Shown: positions 1-12,600 of the stretch, piece after piece | How the letters are laid out: the number at the start of each line of letters is the position of its first letter | How positions within the stretch are numbered: the first letter of the stretch is position 1 | DNA from: Anthopleura xanthogrammica | Lineage: Eukaryota > Cnidaria > Anthozoa > Actiniaria > Actiniidae | Direction: 5' to 3' | Assembly: GCA_964019055.1 (NCBI GenBank) | Contig: OZ025210.1 | Location: 16,315,332 to 16,379,331 of the forward strand | Length of the DNA: 64,000 bases | The notes under the pieces: model-generated | Told to the model about the DNA's origin: nothing | Database searches by the model: none | The model's input: the letters and a program-made list of their open reading frames with translations, nothing else | Made by a program: the position numbers and the translations under genes

Positions 1-881
1 AGAGGTTGTTTCAGTGTTCGATCTGTGAGTTAGCCTAGAGGTTGTTCTAGGGTTCGATCTGTGAGTTAGCCTAGAGGTTGTTCTAGGGTTCGATCTGTGA
101 GTTAGCCTAGAGGTTGTTCTAGGGTTCGATCTGTGAGTTAGCCTAGAGGTTGTTTCAGTGTTCGATCTGTGAGTTAGCCTAGAGGTTGTTCTAGGGTTCG
201 ATCTGTGAGTTAGCCTAGAGGTTGTTCTAGGGTTCGATCTGTGAGTTAGCCTAGAGGTTGTTCTAGGGTTCGATCTGTGAGTTAGCCTAGAGGTTGTTCT
301 AGGGTTCGATCTGTGAGTTAGCCTAGAGGTTGTTCTAGGGTTCGATCTGTGAGTTAGCCTAGAGGTTGTTCTAGGGTTCGATCTGTGAGTTAGCCTAGAG
401 GTTGTTTCAGTGTTCGATCTGTGAGTTAGCCTAGAGGTTGTTCTAGGGTTCGATCTGTGAGTTAGCCTAGAGGTTGTTCTAGGGTTCGATCTGTGAGTTA
501 GCCTAGAGGTTGTTCTAGGGTTCGATCTGTGAGTTAGCCTAGAGGTTGTTCTAGGGTTCGATCTGTGAGTTAGCCTAGAGGTTGTTCTAGGGTTCGATCT
601 GTGAGTTAGCCTAGAGGTTGTTCTAGGGTTCGATCTGTGAGTTAGCCTAGAGGTTGTTTCAGTGTTCGATCTGTGAGTTAGCCTAGAGGTTGTTCTAGGG
701 TTCGATCTGTGAGTTAGCCTAGAGGTTGTTCTAGGGTTCGATCTGTGAGTTAGCCTAGAGGTTGTTCTAGGGTTCGATCTGTGAGTTAGCCTAGAGGTTG
801 TTTCAGTGTTCGATCTGTGAGTTAGCCTAGAGGTTGTTCTAGGGTTCGATCTGTGAGTTAGCCTAGAGGTTGTTCTAGGGT
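1..881. repeat. 36-bp tandem minisatellite
   Basis: About 24.5 head-to-tail copies of a 36-bp unit that begins AGAGGTTGTT and ends GTTAGCCT. The array runs off the left edge and ends 68 bp before the acceptor of the next exon, so it lies in an intron. There are two unit versions: a common one with TTCTAGGGTTCG and a minor one with TTTCAGTGTTCG in units 1, 5, 12, 19 and 23. Copies are otherwise almost identical, pointing to recent expansion. Its reverse complement matches the core of a second array at 52.5-53.1 kb. Confidence 0.97.
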
Positions 882-949
882 ATACCTTGATATTTCAAAC
901 TGATTACGCCCAACTGAAAATAGTTCCTTTTTCTTTCTTGTCTTTGCAG

Positions 950-1383
950 GAATTGTATACGACCTTTCCAGCTCGTACCAGATCGCGTTCTATGCTTCAG
1001 GAGCAAGTGCAACACTAGGCTGTTGTTTACTATTCTTAGTCCCAGTCTTCATGCCAGATCCCGTCGCAGACGAAATACGCATGCGCTCTAATACAACTAC
1101 ATCACGTGACAGCGAAAAGCAATTATTGAACAGTACGCGTTCGCCAGTTTTATCACAAGACTATGATTACGAGAGTAAAGACCAAATGCCTCCCACCATT
1201 ACGTTACGGAGTGGAGCTACACGACCAGCAAGTATTAGAAATTCTTTCCTTGATAAATATTGGGACATTCCAAAGAGAGCGAGTTGTAGCAGTTTCTTTG
1301 GTCCTGGTGCACCGTTTGGGATGATGCCGATACATCCTAATGACGAAACACTCATAGTAGTTGAAAGAATATCACAGGTGTAG
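950..1383 (+). CDS. Monocarboxylate-transporter-like MFS protein, last exon (partial)
   Basis: This is the 3' terminal coding exon of a major facilitator superfamily transporter of the monocarboxylate transporter (SLC16-like) type, which would move lactate, pyruvate or similar monocarboxylates across the plasma membrane. The acceptor is TTTGCAG at 943-949, entering in phase 1. The first residues after the junction, IVYDLSSSYQIAFYASG, resemble the start of the last transmembrane helices of MCTs. A hydrophobic stretch follows (ATLGCCLLFLVPVF), then a hydrophilic cytosolic tail of about 110 residues with many Ser/Thr, ending at TAG 1381-1383. The rest of the gene lies to the left of the window, beyond the minisatellite. 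The family call rests on this short piece only; substrate and exact subfamily are unknown. Confidence 0.72.
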
Positions 1384-2867
1384 TGCGTATGCGCAGGATT
1401 GATTAATAGACCAATCAGAGACTAGTTATGCTACAGCTATCGCTAAGGGCAACAGGACACATTTTAAAAGAATCATATAGACATGCTTTGCTACCATGCA
1501 CTGCAGTCCTGCCATGAGACTTGGAAATGCTATACAATAATACCGTTTAAAAAAAATTGGTACTCCATCATAGCCTTGAAGGTATTTTGTGCTTCTTATG
1601 GGCTCAAAAATGCATACGTTTAAATTTGAGAAATTTTTAGAAAAGGCAAGGTTTTTCAAGATATTGTTCAAACCTCAAATGCCACATTGAAAGGAAAAAC
1701 CCAACTAAAATTAAAGGGAAAAGCTTTGTAAAAGTTTTTATAAATGTTTATAGGTTTTTGCTACCAAAAGATTTTTAATCTGACTTCTACTTTTTAAAGT
1801 TTTCATAACGGTTTCTTTCATATTCTTGCTCCTATTAACGGCTAATATTTTCAATCGTGCTTAAACATTTTATAAAAGGTTCTCATTATAAGGGAAAAAC
1901 TAAACATGACATTTTATACAAGAAAATCTATATCTGGAGTGATTGGGCTAAGGGGTTTGGTAGGGATCTATATGATGAATAATAAGGCGTCTATTATATA
2001 TAGAAGTATAATAGTTATTTATATATCAAATGAAAGACAGAATAATAAAAACATTTACAAGAAACATCTGTGAGTTTATATATTTGTTTACCTGCAAAGT
2101 ATTGTGATAACTGTAGCGTAGCCGGAACAGGGTAGTCAATGGCAAACGATAGACTGTCATTTGTCCCCCCCCCCCCTTTTCTTCCAACTTCAGTCGAGTC
2201 GCTTTTCTGTCGAGGCGTTTAAGTGGCACAGAGCTAGGAACTCGTCAACCCTAACCCTTTTCTATATTACCTTAACTCGACTATTATCACTGACCTCTAA
2301 GCCAGACGATGTCCCAATCTAGTTCACTGTCAGTTCCAATTTTTTCTCTCTCTTGGCCTTTGATTTCATTTCTATCGAAAAAGGTACTGTATTGACTCAT
2401 AATGCATTGCTAGTTGGCATGGTAACCCAGGTTTCAACCGGACTGCAAGTTTTAAACACCGCGTTTATGTGTAACACTTTTCTCGTGACCTAAGTTTCAG
2501 TTGCACCTGTAAAAGGTAGAGTTTTATACTTTATGAGATAATCCCGCCAAAACGTTTTGCGAATTAAGTAATTGGTGCAACTCATCGTGCAACTCTGCCA
2601 TTGCGCACAAGCAGTTTCTGAGATAGGCATGATATAACATGGCCTCTTCTTGACATAGCCGGCTTTGACAGAAACTAGCTGGAATGAGTGGGGTTTGGGG
2701 CACTTGTCGCACAGGAACTGGACCAGATCAATAGAATTAGATAGAGAAAGTGGGGTAAGAGCTCCTGTTAGTATACAGGTGAGTATATACTATTTTTAAG
2801 ACTCTTAAAAAAATATAAAAAAATATATGAAAAGAGAGAAAAAGAAAGAAAATTGAAAAAAACTATC
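1384..2867. other. Intergenic, 3' flank of the transporter gene
   Basis: No coding exon can be supported. An ATTAAA at 1710-1715 is a possible poly(A) signal for the transporter gene. There is a run of 12 C at 2165-2176. The short open frames on both strands here have no recognisable domain or splice context. Confidence 0.6.
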
Positions 2868-3345
2868 CGGATACGTCGAGATTCGAACTCACGTTTGCAA
2901 AAGAAATTTCCTAATTAATTCCAAAATAATCGCTTCCCACCGTGCCATACCCCCGAGACATCCGCAGAGCTGAGGCGCGGTATGGACTTCGGACCTGACG
3001 GCAATTATGTCCTTCTGCCCTTGTTTGTACGGATTACGCAGGATGATGTTCTAGCCGAAGCATCAGGGGAGAGACTAGCCGGCCCCCAGACCATATCTAC
3101 AGCTAATCCCTTGCACCACCTGCCACGCACGGAATCGATGGAAAATGTGATGTTAAAAAGTCTAGTCTATAGTGTGCATTGTTTTCACGGCCATTGCTGT
3201 GTTAATATATAAAAACCGTGGCCGAGTGGAAAAAAACTTGGGCTTCAAAGACTGACTGAGTCAAGCTCGGATGAGGGAGGTTAGTACATGGATGGGTGAC
3301 TTGGACATTATACCTCGTCTAGCTCTTATTTTCATTTTTTTCATT
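2868..3345 (+). mobile_element. Composite SINE-like element, copy 1 (tRNA-like and 5S-like ends)
   Basis: First of three copies (others near 41.88-42.33 and 44.81-45.24 kb). On the minus strand the left end looks tRNA-derived: box-A-like TGGCACGGTGGGAAGCG, then box-B-like GAGTTCGAATCTC near 2874-2886. On the plus strand the right end carries GTGGCCGAGTGG (tRNA box-A-like) followed by GGTTAGTACATGGATGGGTG, close to the box C region of 5S rRNA, and an ATTATACC tail. The two promoter-like ends point outward from a central 230-bp part. The centre (2982-3212) is open for 76 codons in copies 1 and 2, but shows no known domain. It sits between the transporter gene and the TBRG1-like gene. Confidence 0.7.
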
Positions 3346-3554
3346 TTCATTTTGGAACCATCCAATACTGTATGTTATCGCATTCTTTTCTTTCTTTTCC
3401 TTCCTCGTATATTATAAGCGGCTAGGGGACAGTAAGGGGACAGTGGACAAAAAGGCAGTAAAAAAAAAGGGATGTTGGGCTTGCTGTGTTCGAAACATCA
3501 GTTATTAATGGTCAGCAGAAGTGATCTTATTTCCCATGCGCAGTCTTACCATAT
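3346..3554. other. Upstream flank of the TBRG1-like gene
   Basis: AT-rich, beginning with a T-rich tail of the preceding repeat. No TATA box is evident within 200 bp of the likely start, consistent with a YY1-type TATA-less promoter. Confidence 0.4.
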
Positions 3555-3570
3555 TCAAGATGGCGGCTTT
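3555..3570 (+). promoter_or_regulatory. YY1-type motif at the transcript start
   Basis: TTCAAGATGGCGGCTTT contains AAGATGGCGGC, the long YY1 motif often found just downstream of the start site in TATA-less animal promoters, where its ATG can also open a short reading frame. It lies about 70 bp before the main start codon. Binding is inferred, not shown. Confidence 0.55.
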
Positions 3571-3625
3571 GTTTTGGGTGAAAATGTCGACATTCTGGTC
3601 TCATTTAACCCTTTATTCTTCATAG
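3560..3625 (+). promoter_or_regulatory. Upstream ORF of 21 codons ending 2 nt before the main start
   Basis: The ATG inside the YY1-like motif opens a 21-codon frame that stops at TAG 3623-3625. The main start codon follows at 3628, in another frame. If the transcript includes 3560, this uORF would reduce initiation at 3628 or require reinitiation or leaky scanning. The peptide has no recognisable domain. Confidence 0.5.
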
Positions 3626-3627
3626 AT

Positions 3628-6586
3628 ATGGACAAACCAAGTATACAGTTATCTACATCTATATCTCCTAGTGCTTTGGATTCGTTTTCTTTGCCTTCAG
3701 GGAATCAAGGAGAGATTTCAGACGCGTCTCTGTTCCCATACCTCGACCAGATGTCTGAACTCCATCAAACACCCTTGACTAATGAGTAAGTGCTCGAAAA
3801 CTATTATATTAATACACTGTTCGGTTCTACTTCGATTCAGTTCGATCCATGCCGAGTTTAGTTTGAACCTCGCGCCTCGTGTTTAAGCTTGGGCCATAAG
3901 TTGGGTGAGAAAACGGAGGCTTGAAAATTATTCTAGTGATCCTGCAAAGGGGGGTCTTGGAATAATTGATTTATCATATATAGGGGGCCTTCAAATGTTG
4001 GAAATAAGAAATGGGCATACTAATGGGAGTTTGGAGACAAATGTATTTTTTTCTTCTATTTTCTTACCCATAACCCCCCTCCCTCCCTCCCCTCCGCCAG
4101 ATAGATAAAGAGCAATCCCCCTAAGCTAGAGTGATTGTGTTGCCTCTCACCACTGTGAACCTGGGTCGCAGTGGTGAGACGCAAGCACTCTCACTGCTAC
4201 ATACACCACCCATGCTTCCCTAAAATCTATTCATTTTATTTCATAATGATATTGTATATTAATATTCTCTTGTTTCATTTAGAGAAATGTCAAAACCTAA
4301 CCTTTCAGCAAGGACATTACTTGATGCAGCAGAGGTGAGTTGATAGATTGCTTTACACTGTGTGTGTATAATAGGGTTTTAGTTCAAAAATATGCATCAA
4401 TCTAATGTATTTTTTCACTCTTTTTTAGAGAGTACTAATGGCAGAAGGGGGCAAATTACATGTCAAAGATTTAGAAGAAAAGATGGTGGAATGTGGCCTT
4501 ATACCCCAAAGGTATTGGATTTATATATCAATTCTCCAGTATATATCATTCCACTTACCTTAGCTGAGCCATGGATAAATTGGTCTTTATTTTTCTTATT
4601 TTTTCAGTGCAAAATCTCTAGCCAATCTGGAGTCAATCCTCTATAGAGAAGTGAGTCTTACCAAATGTAGTGGTGTTTCAATTGTTGATAAAAAAAATAG
4701 ATTACATCATGTGACCACATGTGCGATGTTGTTCATGCTCAAGGAGATTCGTCATGCTATAGCCAACAAGTAGGTTTGTTGTGTTGAATTTTTTTTTCAT
4801 TTTGCATTCTAGACGTTCAATGATAATTCAAAGTTCAAGAGAATTGAAGGTCGTTTGGGATGGTTTGCTCTTCTGGTGAGTGAATGATTTACTGTACTTG
4901 TACCATGCTTGTTGCCAATCACTCTTTGTTCAAAGTTATATGTGATAATAATTATATTACAATATGATATACTATGTATATTAACATGTACACATAATAC
5001 ATGTATAATGGGTATATACCACAGGGCTTGAAATAATGGCCGGTCAGTTGCTGGTCATGATGGCTGGCCAAATTACCTTGGTCATATCCTATTTCTAGCT
5101 CAACTTTACTGGTCAAAAGGACCAGCAAGACAAAGATTTGACTGGACAAGTTCCAATTCTGGCTGGACATTGTCTTTTGACTGGACATTATTTCAAGCCC
5201 TGATACCATGAAATATTCCATGAGGCACTTGTATAGTCTGCTACAGTATATATATGATCCTTCAGGAGAGTGAGTATTCAAGGAAATACAAGTGACAGAT
5301 GGGATATTCCATGGTATTTTAGGAGAAAGCATTGCATTGAAGCAAGACCAACGATGAGCTTGTAATGATAGAGACCTGTTTTAACACTTTGGACAATATT
5401 ATGATTCACATGTCTCTATCAATGCAAGGTCACTGTTCGTCTCGCTTTAATGCAAAGGCAAGCTACTTTTCAAGATGGTGCAGGGAACTGTCAAGGGGAC
5501 TATTGAAAATGCAGCAAGCATACAATGGATTACCTGCAATTCTGATTGGCTGTATTTTCAATGACGTGGGACAGGTTTCTTCTTTGTACTTAAAGTAATT
5601 GTGTTAGGTGAGAGACAATTAGATACAGTATGATAGCATGCTTATAATATATATATCTAATCATTATCTCTTGATTTTTTCACCATAATTCCAGGGTGCT
5701 GATGTTGATGATATGGAATCAGATGGAAGCTCTTCAGGAGAGGATCAATCAGAGGTACTTTGACACATATTGACAGTACTGTAGTATTCTTCTTGTGTAT
5801 CTCAGTGCATAGAATACTGGGCACATGGTATTTGTAATATTCAAGATGTTCTTATTGTTTTGAAGAGCATGGATAACCACAGTATTAATACACCACCAAG
5901 ACCAAAGGCAGTTAAACCAGCCCATCACCATGACTACAAGAACAAGTACTACTCATTACGAAAGATGGTCAAAGAACTCATATTTGTAAATAATTTAAAT
6001 AATTTAAATAATTTTGTTCCAATGTGACTAAAGTTTATTAGTTCTCTCCTATGTGCCAAGGCTTTTTCTCCTCAAAAATCGACTCCTAAATTCTAATTTG
6101 ATGTAGGAACTAGGGCCTAGGTGAAAATTACTCTGTGTACAGTAACTCTAGTAGCCCTACCAAATCGTGAAGTTCTTTTTATGTCTAGCCTCCCTGCATG
6201 AAAATAAGTTACCCCACATTATAGCAGCATCCTACTCCTCCTATGTTTAAAATAATGACCAGTCCCCTTAACGACGTTCGCGGGCAACCAGGACCATCAG
6301 TTACAGCATTTTGTACCATGTATATGCTGTAAAGTAGTATGGTTACCTTTCCCACCCTGACACCTTGTTGAAAGCCTTCAATCTTATATTACTATCTATT
6401 TTGTAAATGTATATTTATGTTGTCATTTGTAGTTAAATGCTGCAGCATGTGATGATATTGCAAGAACAGAAGCCAAATTGACAAGATCTAAAGCAGAGAG
6501 AAAGTAAGTCAGGAAAACATGTAAAAAATATAATGAAAACTAAACTGAACTAGTATGAGTTGTGTTATTGGTGCATATTAAACTAC

Positions 6587-6636
<50 letters not shown>

Positions 6637-9600
6637 TCAAAATTAGATATTATTTCTTGTGACTCCTGCATGACATATATTTATAATATATATTATGTTC
6701 ACAAATGTCATTATGAACTAAGGTACAAATAATTTTCACAGGTTCTTGTTGAAAAGGTTGTTTCAATACCAAGCTGCTACAGAGGCAGGTGTCTTACAGC
6801 CCCACAGTATGAGCTCCTTACCTCAGGATAGACCTGCGCCATTAATGTTCCCTGATGTCCCTTTAGAAAGACACAAAACACAAACCAAAGTGAAAGTCAA
6901 AAAAACATTAACAAAAGTAAAAGAAGAGAAAGGAAGTAGTGTGAAGGCACTGGGACAGCATTTGAAGACTAAGAACGCACTACACATGAAGCTAACACAG
7001 GCAAAACTGGTTGCTCAAGCAAGAAACCAAGCAAAATTAGCAGGACAACAGAAAGCATCTGGAAACAGCAAGTCTGCAGTGGCTCTAAACAAATCTCCTT
7101 CGCAAAACAAGACAACACCAGCAGAAAAAGACCCAGCACAAACTAAAACAATAGCACAAGCAAAGCAAGTTGTACAAACCAAAGCTGCCCAGCCACCAAA
7201 GACTGCTATACAATTAACAGAAGGTATGGTATGGCAATGAAACCATGGCAACATATTGGAACATACGCAGCATTTTAATATCCTCTTCTTGAATAGCCAG
7301 ACCTCCAGTGATGTCTGCATGCTCCTACATCCATTCTCATTAAATAATTATTTAGCAAAGAGCAGCATACTGTTCACACATGCCTTTTTGCACAACGTCA
7401 TTTGGAGCATTGGTAGCCAAGTTTTGCCCCACTGTCCTCCCCTGGTGGCAGTGGTCATCATATGTCCCTCTTCCTTACTGTTTACCTCATATCACGACAG
7501 TCACAGATCTCGCCAATAACTGCGACATGATAATGTTTTCAGTGTTAAGATATCAGTGACTAATCCAGACAAAGAGCCAAAATTCCAGAAATCTATAATA
7601 ATAATAATTATTATTATTTAATGATAATATGGATAAGTAAGAATAATAATAATGACTTTATTACAGCTTTTCCTTCAAATGGCTCTTCAATACACGGCAT
7701 AATCTGAGATTTTAAATCATCACCTAAGTAGCAAAAATGAAGATAAGCTCAAATATTCATTTTTACATTTCAGTCCCTCCTATACCTGGCTCTAAGGACA
7801 AGAAGACTGACAAACCAAAGACTTCAAGACCGAAAACCAAGAAACCCAAGTTGTGTGAGAGTCCTCAAGCCACTCCTGCTGCTACTAACTCAACACAAGG
7901 TAAGAAACTCTCTCATATGTGGTATGGGTCAAGGTGCAGATAGCACAATATTATCATTCTAGTATCTAGTGGCTGATCTAGGAGTTCAAACAGGAAGATG
8001 CATGATTACTAAGGGGGAAAGAAAAATAATTAACCAGTTTATACTATAGAATATGAAATTGAACTAAACAAAAGTCTAGCTATATTAGGGAACTAGGGAA
8101 TATTGAGCTACAAACAAAGTGCTCTCTGATTGGCTAATTCATTCGGGCCAAGAGAAGCAAAATTACCTGCAAATCATGGGTGGGGTTTAGAAATGAAACC
8201 AAACATTAACTCGATATTTGTAATTTTCAACTCGCATTTATCCAATTATCCTGGGGGAATTTCGAACCCTGAACCATAGCCTTACAGAAAAGATAGTTTA
8301 CTGCCATGCTTTGAAATATTGATGTACTTAATAGCTAACATATTACTCATTCTTTATCATATTATAGCTAGTGACTCTTCAAAACCAAAGAGAAAGAAGC
8401 CAGGGACTGCAATCAAAAGAAAAGTACAACCAATCCCAGTGGATGGTAAAGGTAGTACACACTTCTGCTATATCTGCTATATATATTAATGCCAGTTGTG
8501 AGGATACCAGCTGATCTGAGAGAAAAAAACATTAGCCAATCAGAATCATGAAAATTTGCAAAACTGAGGTGTCATCCTTAGTAACCCGATGACTTGGATA
8601 ATGGTTATTTCTTTATTTTATTTTCCCACTCAATAATGAATATCATGGTAAATGTATACAAATTATTGAAAACTTCTCCTGAAAATCTATGTTTATTTCA
8701 GATATAAACTTTTATGAGTCAATTTTTGCAGGTTTCATGACACCTCAGTTTTGCAGTGACGTCATTTCTACGTCACTATTTCAGATCAGCTGGTGGTGGT
8801 TATTTAATACTTAAAGTGGTACAGTAGAGAGTGTTTTATTAATATTAACTTACAGTTTTCTGACATTTTTGGAAATCTGGCTCAAAATTTATGAAAGATA
8901 CCTACAAGTTTTGTTTACACGTAAACCGATGAGCCTTTTATTTTATTGGCTCTTGAAGAGAACACAGAGAAAAAATATGTTTCCAGTCAAAATGGCTCGA
9001 GCATACCCCCCCCCCCCCCCCCCTAGGCTCCATTAATGATTTTATTATTCGAATATTGAGTTGATTATTCACTCTGAGGTTTCAATTAAAAAACTGGAAA
9101 CCATACTTCACATTCATTTTACAACTAAAATTCTAAGGAATGACTTTCTGGATGCCTTTCCTTTTCTACCTTGACATAGTTGAAGAATCCAGTCAAAACT
9201 CAAGTAGGTAAATTATTTTCAAGTTTGGAGTCAAAGTGAATAATGAACTCAATATTCGAATAATAAATTCATTAACAGATTCTAGGCGGGTACGCTTGAG
9301 CCGTTTTGACTGTAAATAAAACAGATACATGACTTCTGCAATAATGATAGGATATATTATTAAAATTACTCTTTCCCTCCTTGCTATAGGAAAACCTGTA
9401 TTCCCTATAATATTGGGTGGACTTACAGTACACAGTCTTGGTGAGGTAAACATACCTGATATTGTTTGCTTTCTGATAATAGCCATCTCAGTCATATCCT
9501 TTGCTTTAATCACTCCTAACATCTCTTGTTAAGGTGGCTCATAATAGTTTTTTTTCACCATGGGGTTGATCGTTTGAGATTGAGATTTTGTTGTGAAACT

Positions 9601-12600
9601 TTACCAAGTTTGCAATAGAGGATAGATGTTTTATTTGCCACTTGTTCCCCAGCAACAGGGGCTAGGCCTTTGTTTTTTACAATGCCATTTTTCTCCCAAT
9701 CTAGTCAGACAGTCTATAATCTGTTTCTAAGAATTAGAACTCTTTTGAAAATTATCAGTGTTATTGATGTGATATTGTTTGTGTGTCACAGATAGTCTGG
9801 GACAGACCAGGATTTCACTCAGAACGATACATATGGCCAGTAGGATACTGTAGTTCAAGGACTTACCCAAGCATAAGAGACCCTGATAAAAAGTGTCTCT
9901 ACACCTGCAAGATTCTAGATGGAGGTTTTGGACCACAGGTTAGTGTCCAACCAGGAGTGCAAATTACAATTAAAGTATTAGGGTTACCCTAGGCTGAGAG
10001 AATACTAGTTTTCCACAATGGACTCACATTGTGAGGGCTGTGATGCTCCCAATTCGCTTTAATCATTTGGCTGCCATATTGGTTAAAGCAATAGGTTTTG
10101 GATCTTTTGGTTTCCCTCACACTCGGTTTGAGACATTTCAGGATGTTCCAAACAAAGGTTTTTGCTCTCATTGGAATAAACATGGCGGCTGTGTGATTTT
10201 AATCACTTGAACATGTGCACAATCTCAAAGCTAACTCTGATCAACAGGCAAAAAAGCCCATACTTTAGTTTTGAATTGCCTGTTGTTCAGAGTTAGCTTT
10301 GAGACAGTGTGTACATTGTTCAAGTGAACATCTTTGGAGTTTTAAAGTGTTTTTGTCATTGTTCAAGCTGTTCATTCTTTACTTACGGTTCACATTTGTC
10401 AATATTTTGACATTAAAATGAGGCTAACCCTGAATAACCAAGTCTGTAATCAAGGAACATAGCAGTATCTTAAGAGTTCATGATACAGAAATCCAAAATA
10501 TGTGCTGCATTGAGTTCAAACCATAATCTTCCTTACAACCAAACGCTGTGTTTGCATTAGGATAACATATACCAGTAGTATATCATTGTATCCTGGTAAC
10601 CATGTTTTGTTTTGATACATGCAGTTTGAGATGTGTCCTGAAGATGATGCAGATAACCCCATCAATGCATCATCTGCTACAGCTTGTCACTGTGTTGTAC
10701 TGAAAACCCTAAATAAAGCCAGGTAAAACACTAGCAAATTATATAGCACTAACACACATCCTCAGTGCTACCATAGCTGAAGGTATCATTAAAAATAAAT
10801 CACTTTTTTATAGTGGGATACAAATTCAGTAAATGAATACTGGTTTCCAATTGGGCCCACTGTCACTCACACACACTACCACTACCTTACGGTATATATT
10901 CTATGCACACAACTCAAGTAGAGGTGCTTGTTGGTTCACTCCTGTAAGTACTTTCGAGGGTTTTTCACACTCCAGTTTTCCTCACTCCTTAAAGACATAG
11001 TCTTATAATTGTGTTTGTTTTCTAGAGGACGTGATGCCTCTAATACTGGATCAGGGCCAGAGTTCTTTGGCTATTCTCATCCAACTATTCAATACCTCAT
11101 TCAGAACCTACCAGGGTCTAAAAAATGTAATAAGTACCAGTGGGTCAAGTTTGAACTACCAAAACCTCAAAGCAAGCAAGGTATGAGGAGAATATAGGTT
11201 TTGCACCATGACAGGAGGCAGGAACGATTGAATCTGGTCTAACTTACATGAGAAAGAATTCAGTTTCCCAGGGGAGAAAGACTCTATTTTAAAAATCTCA
11301 AAACTTTGCTACACTATTTCCACAGTCTAGCACCTTAGAATTTGTGTGAGGTTTTTTAAATATAGAGCTACCATGTCATGCCCTCAAAAAAAAAACAAAG
11401 AAAAGTTTATTTTAGGGAGGTCATTTTGTGACCTCTTAGGTCTCTCTAGGTTTTTTATCTAAATTACTTCAATAGAGCTGATTTTCTGTGTCCTCCGCGA
11501 CCTTTGTTAGTAGCGGCTATTGGTTTACAAAAATCACAAACTTACGATTGATGGTTGTTAATGAATGGAATCAAACACACTGACAAGGAAACGTACCACG
11601 CCTGAGTTGCATGAAAAGCGCTCTAAAATAACGTTTTGGTTGACCAATAGGTGGTAAGCTAACATCTACCTGCAGTCTCTCTGTGGATAATCAGGATGAT
11701 CAGTTCTCTCCACAAAAAGAACCCAGGCACTTATCATCCTCGTCCAGCCAGGAAGGATTAGGACTGGGTGATGATAGTACACCAATGGAACAGGATGATA
11801 GTAATCTGACATTACAGTCAACTGCTATTAGTGATACTGAGGATAATATATTTGAAGGTTAGTACCTGTGCATGGTCTGTTGTCTCATCATGATATTGAT
11901 ACGGCGGCCATCTTGAATTCTATTGTTTTAAGTAAGACATGGGATGCCGATGGGGCAATTATTGGGAAATGTATAGTATGCACAGTTGTCAGGGTGTCTT
12001 TTTATATGATTTAACGTTATTCAATGAGAAACACATCTAAAAACCAATTGAATTTGCTAGTAGTTGGAGCGATATGTGAAACACCAAAGAGTAGAATTAT
12101 TTGAGAAAGTAACCCCGCCACTCTATGCTTCATAAATGATTCCATGTTTGCTCCCTTGGCATCCCTTAATTTAAGATGGCTGCCGTATTTGTAAAAAGGT
12201 ATATTATTCATCTTCATCATCATTTCTTTTACTTTATTCTCGCAGACATTGGCATTCCTACGTCACTACGACCCTTGACCCTTGCGTCATCCAGCGCTAC
12301 GTTGTCATCGCAACGCATACCCAGTCCCCTCTCACCTACAAGTCAACTGAGTGGTATTGGTACTGATAACGATATCGATCCAGGTATAGCTGGATAATAT
12401 ATAACAAGGCTCAGTATATATGTCTTCACTATGCTCACTATGAAGGTGGTCAGTATACATGTCTTGTGTTCACTATGCTCACTATGAAGGTGGTCAGTAT
12501 ACATGTCTTGTGTTCACTATGAAGGTGGTCAGTATACATGTCTTGTGTTCACTGTGCTCACTATGAAGGTGGTCAGTATACATGTCTTGTGTTCACTATG

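Noticed and set aside
1..881. CRISPR array
   Set aside because: Units are adjacent 36-bp repeats with no unique spacers, in a eukaryotic intron.
2982..3212. 76-aa protein-coding gene
   Set aside because: It lies wholly inside a dispersed repeat, has no recognised domain, and is disrupted in the third copy. Kept as a finding, not as a gene.
3240..3300. Functional 5S rRNA or tRNA gene
   Set aside because: Only the box C half of 5S is recognisable and the tRNA-like parts do not close into a full cloverleaf; it recurs as part of a repeat.
9177..9209. Extra small exon between exons 11 and 12 of the TBRG1-like gene
   Set aside because: An acceptor-like CATAG and donor-like AG|GTAAAT bracket 28 nt, but including it breaks the reading phase, and the direct join matches vertebrate TBRG1.
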